Assembly (NCBI RefSeq): GCF_030866785.1
Contig: NZ_CP133018.1
Location: 3,906,001-3,970,000, forward strand
Origin: Agromyces protaetiae
GTDB taxonomy: Bacteria; Actinomycetota; Actinomycetes; Actinomycetales; Microbacteriaceae
DNA: 64,000 bases
Reading direction: 5' to 3'
Part shown: one piece after another, positions 17,689-25,247 of the stretch
How the letters are laid out: the number at the start of each line of letters is the position of its first letter
How positions within the stretch are numbered: the first letter of the stretch is position 1
Position numbers and translations under genes: made by a program
The notes under the pieces: model-generated
What the model was told of the DNA's origin: nothing
What the model saw: the letters and a program-made list of their open reading frames with translations, nothing else
The model's database searches: none

Positions 17689-18392
17689 GGAATGGTCTCC
17701 TGATGATCGGTGAGCAAGGGTTCGAGCAGTGCGCGGGTCCGTTGCAGGTGGGTGAGGGCGATGGCGCCGGCGCGTGATCCGTCCCGGCTGCGGAGCGCGT
17801 CGACGAGGCCGTGGTGCTCGGCGCTGATCGGCCCGCGGGCGTGTTCACGCGCGAGCATGTTGTACGCGCGGCGGAAGTGCTGCGACGCGTTCTGCAGCTC
17901 CGAGATCATGCGCTGGACGCGAAGTCCCGGCGCCGCGGACATCGTCAGCATGTGGAACTCGCGGTCGATCCGGAGCACCTCCTCGGGGGAGTCCGCTCGC
18001 GCGTCGAACATGTTCGCGAGCGTCTCGAGCCGGTCGAGCTGCGCATCCGTCAGCAGGGTCGTGCTCTTGCGGACCGCATAGGGCTCGACCATCTCGCGGA
18101 GGTCGTAGACCTCGACGAACTCGGCGACGTCGAGTTTCGCCACGCGAGCGGTGCGGTTGGTCGGGATCGACACGAGCCCCTCCGACTCCAGCTGGCGCAA
18201 CGCGTCGCGCACCGGGATCCGGCTCATGCCGAGCTGCTCAGCGATGGTGGTCTGCGGAACGACGGCGCCCGGCTCGAAGGCCCCGGTGAGGATCGCGTCA
18301 CGGATGACCCGGGCGGCGAACGCCGACGACGACTCGCCGTCGCCCTGCCCGTGCGCGTCGAGGACCGGCAGCTCGAAGGACAGCCGTCTCAT
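17685..18392 (-). CDS. GntR-family (FCD) regulator, copy B
   Basis: 235-residue regulator with the winged helix EQLGMSRIPVRDALRQLESE and an FCD domain (FVEVYDLREMVEPYAVRKS, then DREFHMLTMSAAPG). The first ~25 residues (MRRLSFELPVLDAHGQGDGE) differ from copy A, while the rest is closely alike. The true start is the ATG at 18392, in a 4-base overlap with the SDR stop. A much longer open frame upstream only reads the SDR in another phase. Being embedded inside the operon suggests autoregulation through the GTGTATACAC site at 23735. Confidence 0.87.
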   Translation of the reverse strand: MRRLSFELPVLDAHGQGDGESSSAFAARVIRDAILTGAFEPGAVVPQTTIAEQLGMSRIPVRDALRQLESEGLVSIPTNRTARVAKLDVAEFVEVYDLREMVEPYAVRKSTTLLTDAQLDRLETLANMFDARADSPEEVLRIDREFHMLTMSAAPGLRVQRMISELQNASQHFRRAYNMLAREHARGPISAEHHGLVDALRSRDGSRAGAIALTHLQRTRALLEPLLTDHQETIP

Positions 18393-19168
18393 GCGGTGAG
18401 CCCCCCGTCCACCGCGATGACCGCACCCGTCACATAGTCCGAGAGCGGGGTGACGAGGAACTCGAGCACGCCCGCGCAGTCCTCCGGGGTGCCGAGCCGC
18501 TGCTGCGGGATCTCGGCGACGACCCGGCTCATGCCCATGGCCTGCATCTTCGGCAGCAGCCGCTCGGTGCCGATCGCGCCGGGGATGAGCACGTTCGCGG
18601 TGACCCCGGACGCGGCCACCTCGCGCGCGAGCGCCTTCGTGTACACGATGACGCCCGCCTTGGCACTGGCGTAGTGCGCGTACCCGCCGTCGGGGCGTAC
18701 CTTGACCGCGGCCGTCGACGAGACCGTGACGACCTTGCCGCGGCGGCGATCCACCATCTGCGGAACGACGGCCCGGCACACCGTCGCCATGGTCGCCACG
18801 TTGACCTCGAACGCGAGACGGAGGGCATCCATGTCGACGGCGAGCGGGCTGTTCTGCCACATCTCGCCGACACCCCCGCCGGCGTTGCAGACGAGCGTGT
18901 CGATCGGGCCGCGCGTCGCCAGGATCTCGTCGACGACGACCGCGGTCGCAGCAGCGTCGGCGAGATCGACCGCGTACTCGTGGAAGCCGCCCCTTCCGGC
19001 GACGGCCTCGGTCGCGGCATCCCCGGCGGGCCTGAGGTCGAGCGCGCACACCGTGGCGCCGAGCTCGCGCAGCCGCTCCGCGTAGGCTCGGCCGATTCCG
19101 CGTGAACCACCGGTGACCACCGCGACCGTCCCGGTCAACGGCCGCCATCCTGGTCGTGACTCCGTCAT
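18389..19168 (-). CDS. Short-chain dehydrogenase/reductase
   Basis: Classical SDR of 259 residues. It has TGGSRGIGRAYAE, CNAGGG in the NAG position, the catalytic Ser in VSSTAAV, and a Tyr-Lys pair in YAHYASAKAGV; the C-terminus VTGAVIAVDGGLTA is typical. Asp in CALDLRP after the second strand suggests NAD rather than NADP. It is coupled to GntR copy B downstream (4-base overlap) and follows a second SDR by 16 bases. Probably one of two sequential alcohol/ketone oxidations in the operon's pathway. Confidence 0.85.
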   Translation of the reverse strand: MTESRPGWRPLTGTVAVVTGGSRGIGRAYAERLRELGATVCALDLRPAGDAATEAVAGRGGFHEYAVDLADAAATAVVVDEILATRGPIDTLVCNAGGGVGEMWQNSPLAVDMDALRLAFEVNVATMATVCRAVVPQMVDRRRGKVVTVSSTAAVKVRPDGGYAHYASAKAGVIVYTKALAREVAASGVTANVLIPGAIGTERLLPKMQAMGMSRVVAEIPQQRLGTPEDCAGVLEFLVTPLSDYVTGAVIAVDGGLTA

Positions 19169-19184
19169 CTCCCCCGCCCTCCTC

Positions 19185-19913
19185 TCAATAGGCGGAGCGT
19201 CCGCCGGACAGGTCCAGCGCGCTCCCGGTCGTGAAACTGCACTCCTCGGAGACCAGCCAGGCCACCGCGGCGGCGACCTCCTGCGGCTGCGCCAGCCGCC
19301 CGAGCGGCGTGCGGTCGATGACGTACCGCACGAGGTCGGGCGCCTGGGCGATCATCGGCGTCGCGGTCGGTCCGGGGGCGACCGCGTTGACGAGCACGCC
19401 GTCCTCGGCGACCTCGCGAGCCACCGCCTTGACCAGGCCGAGCAGACCAGCCTTCGATGCCGAGTACGCGGCGACGCCGGGGTTGCCCTCTTTGCCGGCG
19501 GCCGAGGCCACGGCGACGATCCGCCCGCGCCGACGCGGGCGCATGACGCCCGCCGCAGCCCGGATCACATAGGCGGCGGCCGTCAGATTGATCTGGATGA
19601 TGCGATCGATCTCGTGCGGGTCCGCCTCCGCGAGCGGCACGCGCGGCCCACCGACGCCGTGGCTCAGCACCACGGCGGACACGCCGTCTCCGGCGGCATC
19701 CAGTTCGCGGAACGTCTCGTCGACCAGCCGGGCGTCGCGCAGGTCGAGCGCGATCGCCTCGGCGACGCCGCCGGCATCGCGGATGCGACCCGCCGTCTCG
19801 GACGCGTCGGCCTGGTCGACGAGGACCAGGTCGAACCCGTCCCGCGCGAGCCGCTCGGCGATGGCCCCGCCGATGCCGCCTGCGGCCCCGGTCACCACCG
19901 CCAGCGCGCTCAT
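19185..19913 (-). CDS. Short-chain dehydrogenase/reductase
   Basis: SDR of 242 residues. It has VTGAAGGIGGAIAERLA and LVDQAD (Asp favouring NAD), and LSHGVGG replaces the common NNAG. VASAAGKEGN carries the catalytic Ser, YSASKAGLLG the Tyr-Lys pair, and DLSGGRSAY ends the chain. The ATG at 19913 overlaps the ABC ATPase stop by 4 bases; an in-frame start 42 bases earlier lies inside the ATPase gene and was rejected. It is only distantly like the next SDR, so the pair is not a recent duplication. Substrate unknown. Confidence 0.84.
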   Translation of the reverse strand: MSALAVVTGAAGGIGGAIAERLARDGFDLVLVDQADASETAGRIRDAGGVAEAIALDLRDARLVDETFRELDAAGDGVSAVVLSHGVGGPRVPLAEADPHEIDRIIQINLTAAAYVIRAAAGVMRPRRRGRIVAVASAAGKEGNPGVAAYSASKAGLLGLVKAVAREVAEDGVLVNAVAPGPTATPMIAQAPDLVRYVIDRTPLGRLAQPQEVAAAVAWLVSEECSFTTGSALDLSGGRSAY

Positions 19914-21013
19914 TCGTCCTCCGCTGCGAGCACCGAGCCCGATGCGGCCGACCACGAGACCTCGACCGGTTCGCCCCGGCCGAGCACCTCACGGCCGTCG
20001 GCGGGGACGCGGACCTGCCGCTGCACGCCGTCTCCGCCGTCCACGAGGTATTTCTGCGACGACCCGATGTACACCGAGTCGATGACCCGGCCCGTGAACC
20101 GGTTCGTGCCGGCGCGGGGCGCATCCCCGACGGGACGCGCGACCGTCATCATCTCGGGCCGCACGATGAGCGCGACCGGGCGGTCCGCGAGCGCCGCATC
20201 GAAGTCGGGCGTCGCGAAGGCCCCGAGGCCGGGCACCTCGACACGGGCCGCCGCGCCGTCCCGAGCGCCGACGCCGACGAAGGTGTTGGACTCGCCGATG
20301 AACTCCGCGACGTAGCGCGACTCGGGATGTGAGTACAGCGCCTGCGCCGTGCCGATCTGCGCGATCCGGCCTTCGCGGTAGACCGCGATCCGGTCGCTCA
20401 TGGTCAGCGCCTCCTCCTGATCGTGCGTGACGGAGACCACCGTCATGTCGAGCTCGCGATGCAGGCGCATCACCTCGAGCCGCAACTGCTCCCTGAGGTT
20501 CTTGTCGAGGGCGCCCATGGGCTCGTCGAGCAGCAGCAGCCGCGGATTGAACACGATCGCGCGGGCGATCGCGACGCGCTGCTGCTGCCCGCCCGAGAGC
20601 TCGGTCGGCTTCCGGTCGCCGAGCTTCGGCAGCCGGACCAGATCGAGGGCGCGGGCCACCCGCTCCGCGATCTCGGGCCTGGGCATCTTCCGGGCGCGGA
20701 GCGGGTACGCGATGTTCTCGGCGACGGTCATGTGCGGGAACAGCGCATAGTTCTGGAACACCACCCCGATGTCCCGGCGATACGCCGGGACCTTGGTGAT
20801 GCTCCGGCCGGCGAGCTCGACCTCGCCCGAGGTCGCGTGCACGAACCCCGCGATGCAGCCGAGTGTGGTGGTCTTCCCGGACCCGGAGGCGCCGAGCAGG
20901 GTGACGAACTCGCCCTGTGCGACGGTGAGGTCGACGGAGTCGAGCGCGGTCGCGTGGCCGTAGGTCTTGCACAGTGCGGCGACCCGCAGGTAGGCATCGG
21001 TTTCAGTTGGCAT
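19910..21013 (-). CDS. PotA-type ABC transporter ATPase
   Basis: ATPase subunit (367 residues) of a polyamine/Fe/sulfate-type importer. Walker A is GASGSGKTTT near 41-50, the Q-loop VVFQNYALFPH, the signature LSGGQQQRVAIARA near 139-152, and Walker B LLLDEPMGALD. The C-terminal ~120 residues form the TOBE regulatory domain usual in PotA/MalK proteins. Start ATG 21013 overlaps the permease stop by 11 bases, and the stop overlaps the SDR start. It powers the two permeases upstream in the same operon. Confidence 0.92.
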   Translation of the reverse strand: MPTETDAYLRVAALCKTYGHATALDSVDLTVAQGEFVTLLGASGSGKTTTLGCIAGFVHATSGEVELAGRSITKVPAYRRDIGVVFQNYALFPHMTVAENIAYPLRARKMPRPEIAERVARALDLVRLPKLGDRKPTELSGGQQQRVAIARAIVFNPRLLLLDEPMGALDKNLREQLRLEVMRLHRELDMTVVSVTHDQEEALTMSDRIAVYREGRIAQIGTAQALYSHPESRYVAEFIGESNTFVGVGARDGAAARVEVPGLGAFATPDFDAALADRPVALIVRPEMMTVARPVGDAPRAGTNRFTGRVIDSVYIGSSQKYLVDGGDGVQRQVRVPADGREVLGRGEPVEVSWSAASGSVLAAEDE

Positions 21014-21800
21014 GACGGTTCCTTCTCTGCCGGGCGGCTCGCCCGGTGATCCAGGCCAGGAGGAGCAGGACGACGGTGACGAGCAGCAGCAGCGAGGCGG
21101 CCGCGGCCACCGACGGCTCGACGCCGCTCGAGATCTGACTGAAGATGAGCACCGGCAGGGTCCGGACCCGGGGCGTGCTGAGGAACAGCGCTACGACCGC
21201 CTCATCCCATGACGTGATGAACGCGAACATCGCACCGGTCAGCAGGCCCGGCGCCATCTGCGGCAGGGTGATCGTCCGAAAGGTGCGGAACGGCCCGGCG
21301 CCGAGACTGTATCCGGCCAGCTCCAGGTTGCGATCGATGCGGCTGAGCGCGTTCATGACCGAGACCACGACGAACGGCAGCGCGAGGACCGTGTGCGCCG
21401 CGACGAGACCGCCGATCGTGCCGACGAGGCCCCAGCGCACGAAGACGAAGTACACGCCGACCGCCATGATCACGGTCGGCACGATCATGGGCGCGAGCAC
21501 TCCGAGCGTCGCGAAGCTGCGGCCCCGGCTGCCGCCGCGCGAGATCGCGAGCGCGATGCCGCCGCCGAGCACGGTGGCCGAGATCGCGGTGAGCACCGCG
21601 ACCTGGAAGCTGGTCACGGCCGCTCCGCGCCAATTGCCGTCGGTGAGCACCTCGGTGTACCAGTCGAGCGTGAAGCCCGATGGCGGCCAGCGCAGCACCG
21701 TGTACTCGGTGAACGACAGCGGCACCACGACGAGCGTGGGCAGCACCAGGAACGCGCCGACCAGGCAGGCGTAGACCACGAGCCACTTAGGCGCCTTCAT
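21003..21800 (-). CDS. PotC-type ABC transporter permease
   Basis: Inner-membrane permease, 265 residues with about six hydrophobic segments. The N-terminal VVYACLVGAFLVLPTLVVVP helix and PLSFTEYTVLRWPPSGFTLDWY loop are typical of PotC/YdcV proteins. The cytoplasmic EAA loop (LELAGYSLGAGPFRTFRTIT) docks on the ATPase. It overlaps the other permease by 14 bases and the ATPase by 11, indicating tightly coupled translation of the importer. Confidence 0.9.
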   Translation of the reverse strand: MKAPKWLVVYACLVGAFLVLPTLVVVPLSFTEYTVLRWPPSGFTLDWYTEVLTDGNWRGAAVTSFQVAVLTAISATVLGGGIALAISRGGSRGRSFATLGVLAPMIVPTVIMAVGVYFVFVRWGLVGTIGGLVAAHTVLALPFVVVSVMNALSRIDRNLELAGYSLGAGPFRTFRTITLPQMAPGLLTGAMFAFITSWDEAVVALFLSTPRVRTLPVLIFSQISSGVEPSVAAAASLLLLVTVVLLLLAWITGRAARQRRNRHAN

Positions 21801-22644
21801 CGTCCCTCCTCAGACCGAACACGTCGTCGAACCGCGCGAAGCGCAATCCGATCGCCAGCAGCCCGATCGTGACGATCAGCAGCAGCACCCCGATCGCGCT
21901 GCCGTAGCCGAAGTTCAGGGCTCGGTTGATCTGCTCGACGATGAGCTGGCCGACCAGGGGCCGTGTCGAGTCCCCGAGGATGGCGGGCGTCAGGTAGAAG
22001 CCGATCGACGTGACGAACACGATGAGCGATCCGGCCATGACCCCCGGCAGGCTGAGCGGCAGGTAGACCCGCACGAAGGTGCGGATCGGCCCGGCGCCGA
22101 GACTGCGCGAGGCGAGTTCGAGGCGCGGATCGATCCGGCGCATCGCGGCGTAGATCGACAGGACCATGAACGGCAGCAGCACGTGCGACATGCCGATCGT
22201 GGTGCCGAGCGCGTTCCGCATGAGCTGCAGCGGCTCGTCGATGAGGCCGTTCGCGATGAGGGTGCTGTTGACGATGCCGGTGTTCTGCAACCAGACCGTC
22301 CAGGCGTAGGTGCGGACGAGGATGCTGAGCCAGAACGGCACGAGCACGAGGCAGCCGAGGACCAGGGCGAAGCCCGACCCTGCGCGGGCCATCACGTACG
22401 CGTACGGATAGCCCAGCACGAGGCAGACCAGCACCGAGACCAGGGCGACGCCGAGCGTCGTCAGCGACGACGACTGCACCACCGCCGACGTCACCGCCCT
22501 GAGGTAGTTGCTCGGCGACGGGTCCGTGAGCGATCGCAGCAGGATCTCCGCGAGTGGGACCACGAAGAACACCACGAGCGCGATCGCACCCGGCACGCCG
22601 AGCACCGCCCAGGCTCGGCGCGAGGAGGCTACTCCTGCAGCCAT
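21787..22644 (-). CDS. PotB-type ABC transporter permease
   Basis: 285-residue partner permease with about six membrane segments. After a short N-terminus the first helix is GAIALVVFFVVPLAEILLRS. The EAA loop is LELASRSLGAGPIRTFVRVY, followed by LPLSLPGVMAG, typical of PotB/YdcU. The start overlaps the binding-protein stop by 16 bases. Together with its neighbours it makes a complete four-gene importer for a polyamine-like or other small charged solute. Confidence 0.9.
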   Translation of the reverse strand: MAAGVASSRRAWAVLGVPGAIALVVFFVVPLAEILLRSLTDPSPSNYLRAVTSAVVQSSSLTTLGVALVSVLVCLVLGYPYAYVMARAGSGFALVLGCLVLVPFWLSILVRTYAWTVWLQNTGIVNSTLIANGLIDEPLQLMRNALGTTIGMSHVLLPFMVLSIYAAMRRIDPRLELASRSLGAGPIRTFVRVYLPLSLPGVMAGSLIVFVTSIGFYLTPAILGDSTRPLVGQLIVEQINRALNFGYGSAIGVLLLIVTIGLLAIGLRFARFDDVFGLRRDDEGA

Positions 22645-23687
22645 GCCGTGAACCGCTCGGTGTAGGCGTCCAGGTTCTCGGCGTACCAGGGGCCGTCGAA
22701 GATGTAGGACTCGTCCGCCTTGTCGGCGGTGGGCAGGAACGGGTACGTCTCGGCGTCCTCAGACACGACGGCGTCGGGATTGCCCGGAGCGACGGGGTAG
22801 ATCTCGGACATCCGGTGGTTGTGCTCGGCGCTGGTGATGAAGCCGATCAGCGCGTTGGCGCCCTCGACGTTCCGCGCGCCCTTGGGGATGACCAGATAGT
22901 CGATGCCGAGCCCCACGCCCTCCCACACGATCTCGACCGGCGAACCGTTCTTGGACATGTTGTACGCCTGGCTCGAGAACACGTTGCCCATGACGGCTTC
23001 TCCGTCGGCGACGAGCCTGGCCGCATCGGTCGGGCTGGGCGCCCAGACGATCTCGCTCTTGATCGTGTCGTACTTGGCGAGGGCTCGTTCGTAGTCCAGC
23101 GGGTAGAGGTCCTCGGGTGCGACGCCGTCGGCGAGGAGCGCAGCCTCGAAGATGCCGGTGGCGGCGGCGAGCTGGAAGATCGCGCGCTTGCCCGGGAACT
23201 TCTCCAGGTCGAAGAAGTCCTCCCAGCCGGTCGGTGCGGTGTCGACCGCATCCGGGTTGTAGGCGAGGATCGCGCCGTACTGGTGCGTCGGGATGCGGTA
23301 GCCGTCGCCGTCAGCAGGGCATTCCACGACCGCGCAATCGATCGGCTCGAAGTACGCGGCGGGGTCGTGCGCACCGAAGTCGCCACCGATGTCGGCGACG
23401 TCCCAGAGCACGTTCCCCGACTCGACCTGCGCCTGGAACTTGGCGTAGTCGGTCGAGCCGGTGTCCTCGAGCACCTCGTACTGCGGGTTGTCCGCCAGGA
23501 AGGCGTCGATGTAGGCGGCCGATTGCGCCTCCTGCAGCGCCCCGCCGTTGCTGGCGAAGGTGATGGGCCCGCCGCTCTCGGCGGCGGGGCCGGGAGACCC
23601 GGCGCATGAGCTGACGGCGAGGACGACGGCCGCAGCGCCGCCCAGCACGACGACGAGGCGAGAGACGGATCGGGTGTTCGACTTCAT
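22629..23687 (-). CDS. PotD-type extracellular solute-binding lipoprotein
   Basis: 352-residue binding protein and first gene of the 11-gene operon. The signal peptide ends AVSSCAGS, giving a lipidated Cys. ITFASNGGALQEAQSAAY starts the mature lobe, and later GYRIPTHQYGAILAYN and ALIGFITSAEHNHRM are features of the spermidine/putrescine-binding (SBP_bac family) group. The ATG at 23687 has a very strong AAGGAGG upstream. Very long same-strand frames continuing to 25190 are antisense to the aldehyde dehydrogenase and were ignored. The ligand could be a polyamine, an opine-like or another amine-bearing compound. Confidence 0.9.
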   Translation of the reverse strand: MKSNTRSVSRLVVVLGGAAAVVLAVSSCAGSPGPAAESGGPITFASNGGALQEAQSAAYIDAFLADNPQYEVLEDTGSTDYAKFQAQVESGNVLWDVADIGGDFGAHDPAAYFEPIDCAVVECPADGDGYRIPTHQYGAILAYNPDAVDTAPTGWEDFFDLEKFPGKRAIFQLAAATGIFEAALLADGVAPEDLYPLDYERALAKYDTIKSEIVWAPSPTDAARLVADGEAVMGNVFSSQAYNMSKNGSPVEIVWEGVGLGIDYLVIPKGARNVEGANALIGFITSAEHNHRMSEIYPVAPGNPDAVVSEDAETYPFLPTADKADESYIFDGPWYAENLDAYTERFTAWLQE

Positions 23688-23734
23688 CGGGAACCTCCTT
23701 GATCGGGTGCCACCCTTGGCGGATGAACGTATGC

Positions 23735-23744
23735 GTGTATACAC
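23735..23744. promoter_or_regulatory. Candidate GntR operator in divergent promoter
   Basis: GTGTATACAC is a perfect 10-base palindrome in the 153-base region between the divergent importer operon (start 23687) and the aldehyde dehydrogenase unit (start 23841). The core recurs before GntR copy A at 11511. The position suits simultaneous control of both arms. The rest of the gap holds the AAGGAGG of the binding protein and the CTGGAGG of the dehydrogenase. Confidence 0.55.
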
Positions 23745-23840
23745 TTTGCACAGTGACGGGCGAATTGGCAAGCGCGACATCGAAGTCCGAGCGCCGGATC
23801 CGTCATCCCGATCCACACGACGACCCCCTGGAGGCCGAAG

Positions 23841-25247
23841 ATGACCACGACCACGCTCCTCGATGCCGTCTCCGTCGCGGAGGGCGACGGGCGCGCGATC
23901 CCGGACGCGGCGACGCGGGAGGTGCTGGGGTACGCGCCGGTGCACTCGATCGCCGACCTCGGGCGCGCGATCGCGTCGGCCCGGGGCGCCCAGCCGGGCT
24001 GGAACGCACGCGGCCACTCGGCCCGGAGCCGGATCCTGCACGACATCGCCGACGACATCGAAGCGCACGCCGACGAGCTCGCGGTCGTGCTCTCGCGCGA
24101 GCAGGGCAAGCCGCTCAACGGGCCCAACGCCCGGTTCGAGGTCGGCGCCTGCGCGGCCTGGCTCCGCAATGCCGCCGATACCGTGCTCGAACCCGAGACG
24201 GTGCTCGACGACGGCGGCACCCACGCCGAACTGCACTACGCAGCGCTCGGAGTCGTGGGCGCCATCGGTCCGTGGAACTGGCCGATGCTCATCTCGATCT
24301 GGCAGATCGGGCCATCGCTGCGCATGGGCAACACGGTCGTCGTGAAGCCGAGCGAGTACACGCCGCTCTCGGTGCTCGCGCTGGTCGAGGTGTGCAATCG
24401 CCACCTGCCCGCCGGCGTGCTCTCGGTCGTCTCGGGCAACCGCGAGGTCGGCGCTGCGATGGCGGCGCATTCCGGCTTCGACAAGATCATGTTCACCGGG
24501 TCGACGGCCACCGGCCGGCGCATCGTCGAGGCATCCGCCCACAACCTGGCCCGGCTCACGCTGGAACTCGGCGGCAACGACGCCGGCATCGTGCTCCCGG
24601 GCACCGACGTGTCGGCGATCGCCGAAGGCCTGTTCTGGGGATGCTTCCTGAACACCGGCCAGACCTGCGCGGCACTCAAGCGCCTCTACGTGCACGACTC
24701 GGTGTACGACGAGGTCGTCGACGCGCTCGCCGGCCTGGCGGCCTCGATGCCGATGGGTGTCGGGCTCGACGAGGCCAACGTGCTCGGGCCGCTGCAGAAC
24801 GAGCGGCAGTTCGAGATCGTCCGCGAGCTGGTGGATGCGGCACGTACCGCCGGTGCACGGGTCGCGGTCGGAGGCGAGCCGGCGCCTGAGCTCGGGCCGC
24901 TGTTCTACCGCGCCACCGTGGTCGCCGACATCACCGACGGTGAGCGGCTCGTCGACGAGGAGCAGTTCGGACCGGTCATCCCGGTGATCAGGTACTCCGA
25001 CGTCGACGACGCGGTTCGTCGAGCCAACGCCTCGGCGCAGGGACTGGGCGCGTCGGTGTGGTCGAGCGACGCCGACGCCGCGCTCGAGGTCGCCGAGCGG
25101 CTCGAGGCCGGCACGGTGTGGATCAACCAGCACGGCGTGATCAACCCCGCGGTGCCGTTCGGCGGGCTCAAGGACTCCGGCTACGGGCACGAGTTCGGGG
25201 TCGCGGGGCTCAAGGCGGTCTCGGCGCCGAAGGTCATCATCCGCTGA
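23841..25247 (+). CDS. NAD(P)-dependent aldehyde dehydrogenase
   Basis: 468-residue member of the aldehyde dehydrogenase superfamily. IGPWNWPM is the cofactor-side Asn motif, FTGSTATGRR the nucleotide loop, general-base Glu 242 lies in TLELGGNDAG, and nucleophile Cys 276 in NTGQTCAALK. It converts an aldehyde to the acid. The ATG at 23841 has CTGGAGG six bases upstream. The stop overlaps the FAD hydroxylase start by one base (TGATG), and the copper amine oxidase is two genes on, so the aldehyde is probably that oxidase's product. Confidence 0.9.
   Translation: MTTTTLLDAVSVAEGDGRAIPDAATREVLGYAPVHSIADLGRAIASARGAQPGWNARGHSARSRILHDIADDIEAHADELAVVLSREQGKPLNGPNARFEVGACAAWLRNAADTVLEPETVLDDGGTHAELHYAALGVVGAIGPWNWPMLISIWQIGPSLRMGNTVVVKPSEYTPLSVLALVEVCNRHLPAGVLSVVSGNREVGAAMAAHSGFDKIMFTGSTATGRRIVEASAHNLARLTLELGGNDAGIVLPGTDVSAIAEGLFWGCFLNTGQTCAALKRLYVHDSVYDEVVDALAGLAASMPMGVGLDEANVLGPLQNERQFEIVRELVDAARTAGARVAVGGEPAPELGPLFYRATVVADITDGERLVDEEQFGPVIPVIRYSDVDDAVRRANASAQGLGASVWSSDADAALEVAERLEAGTVWINQHGVINPAVPFGGLKDSGYGHEFGVAGLKAVSAPKVIIR

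Noticed and set aside
17685..19148. GntR copy B read as a 487-residue fusion with an N-terminal domain
   Set aside because: The first ~250 residues are the SDR gene read in another frame. The ATGA overlap at 18389-18392 gives the real start.
22629..25190. Minus-strand open frame of 853 codons extending far past the PotD-type start
   Set aside because: The part beyond 23687 is antisense to the aldehyde dehydrogenase and has no protein-like motifs. The strong AAGGAGG and signal peptide fix the start at 23687.
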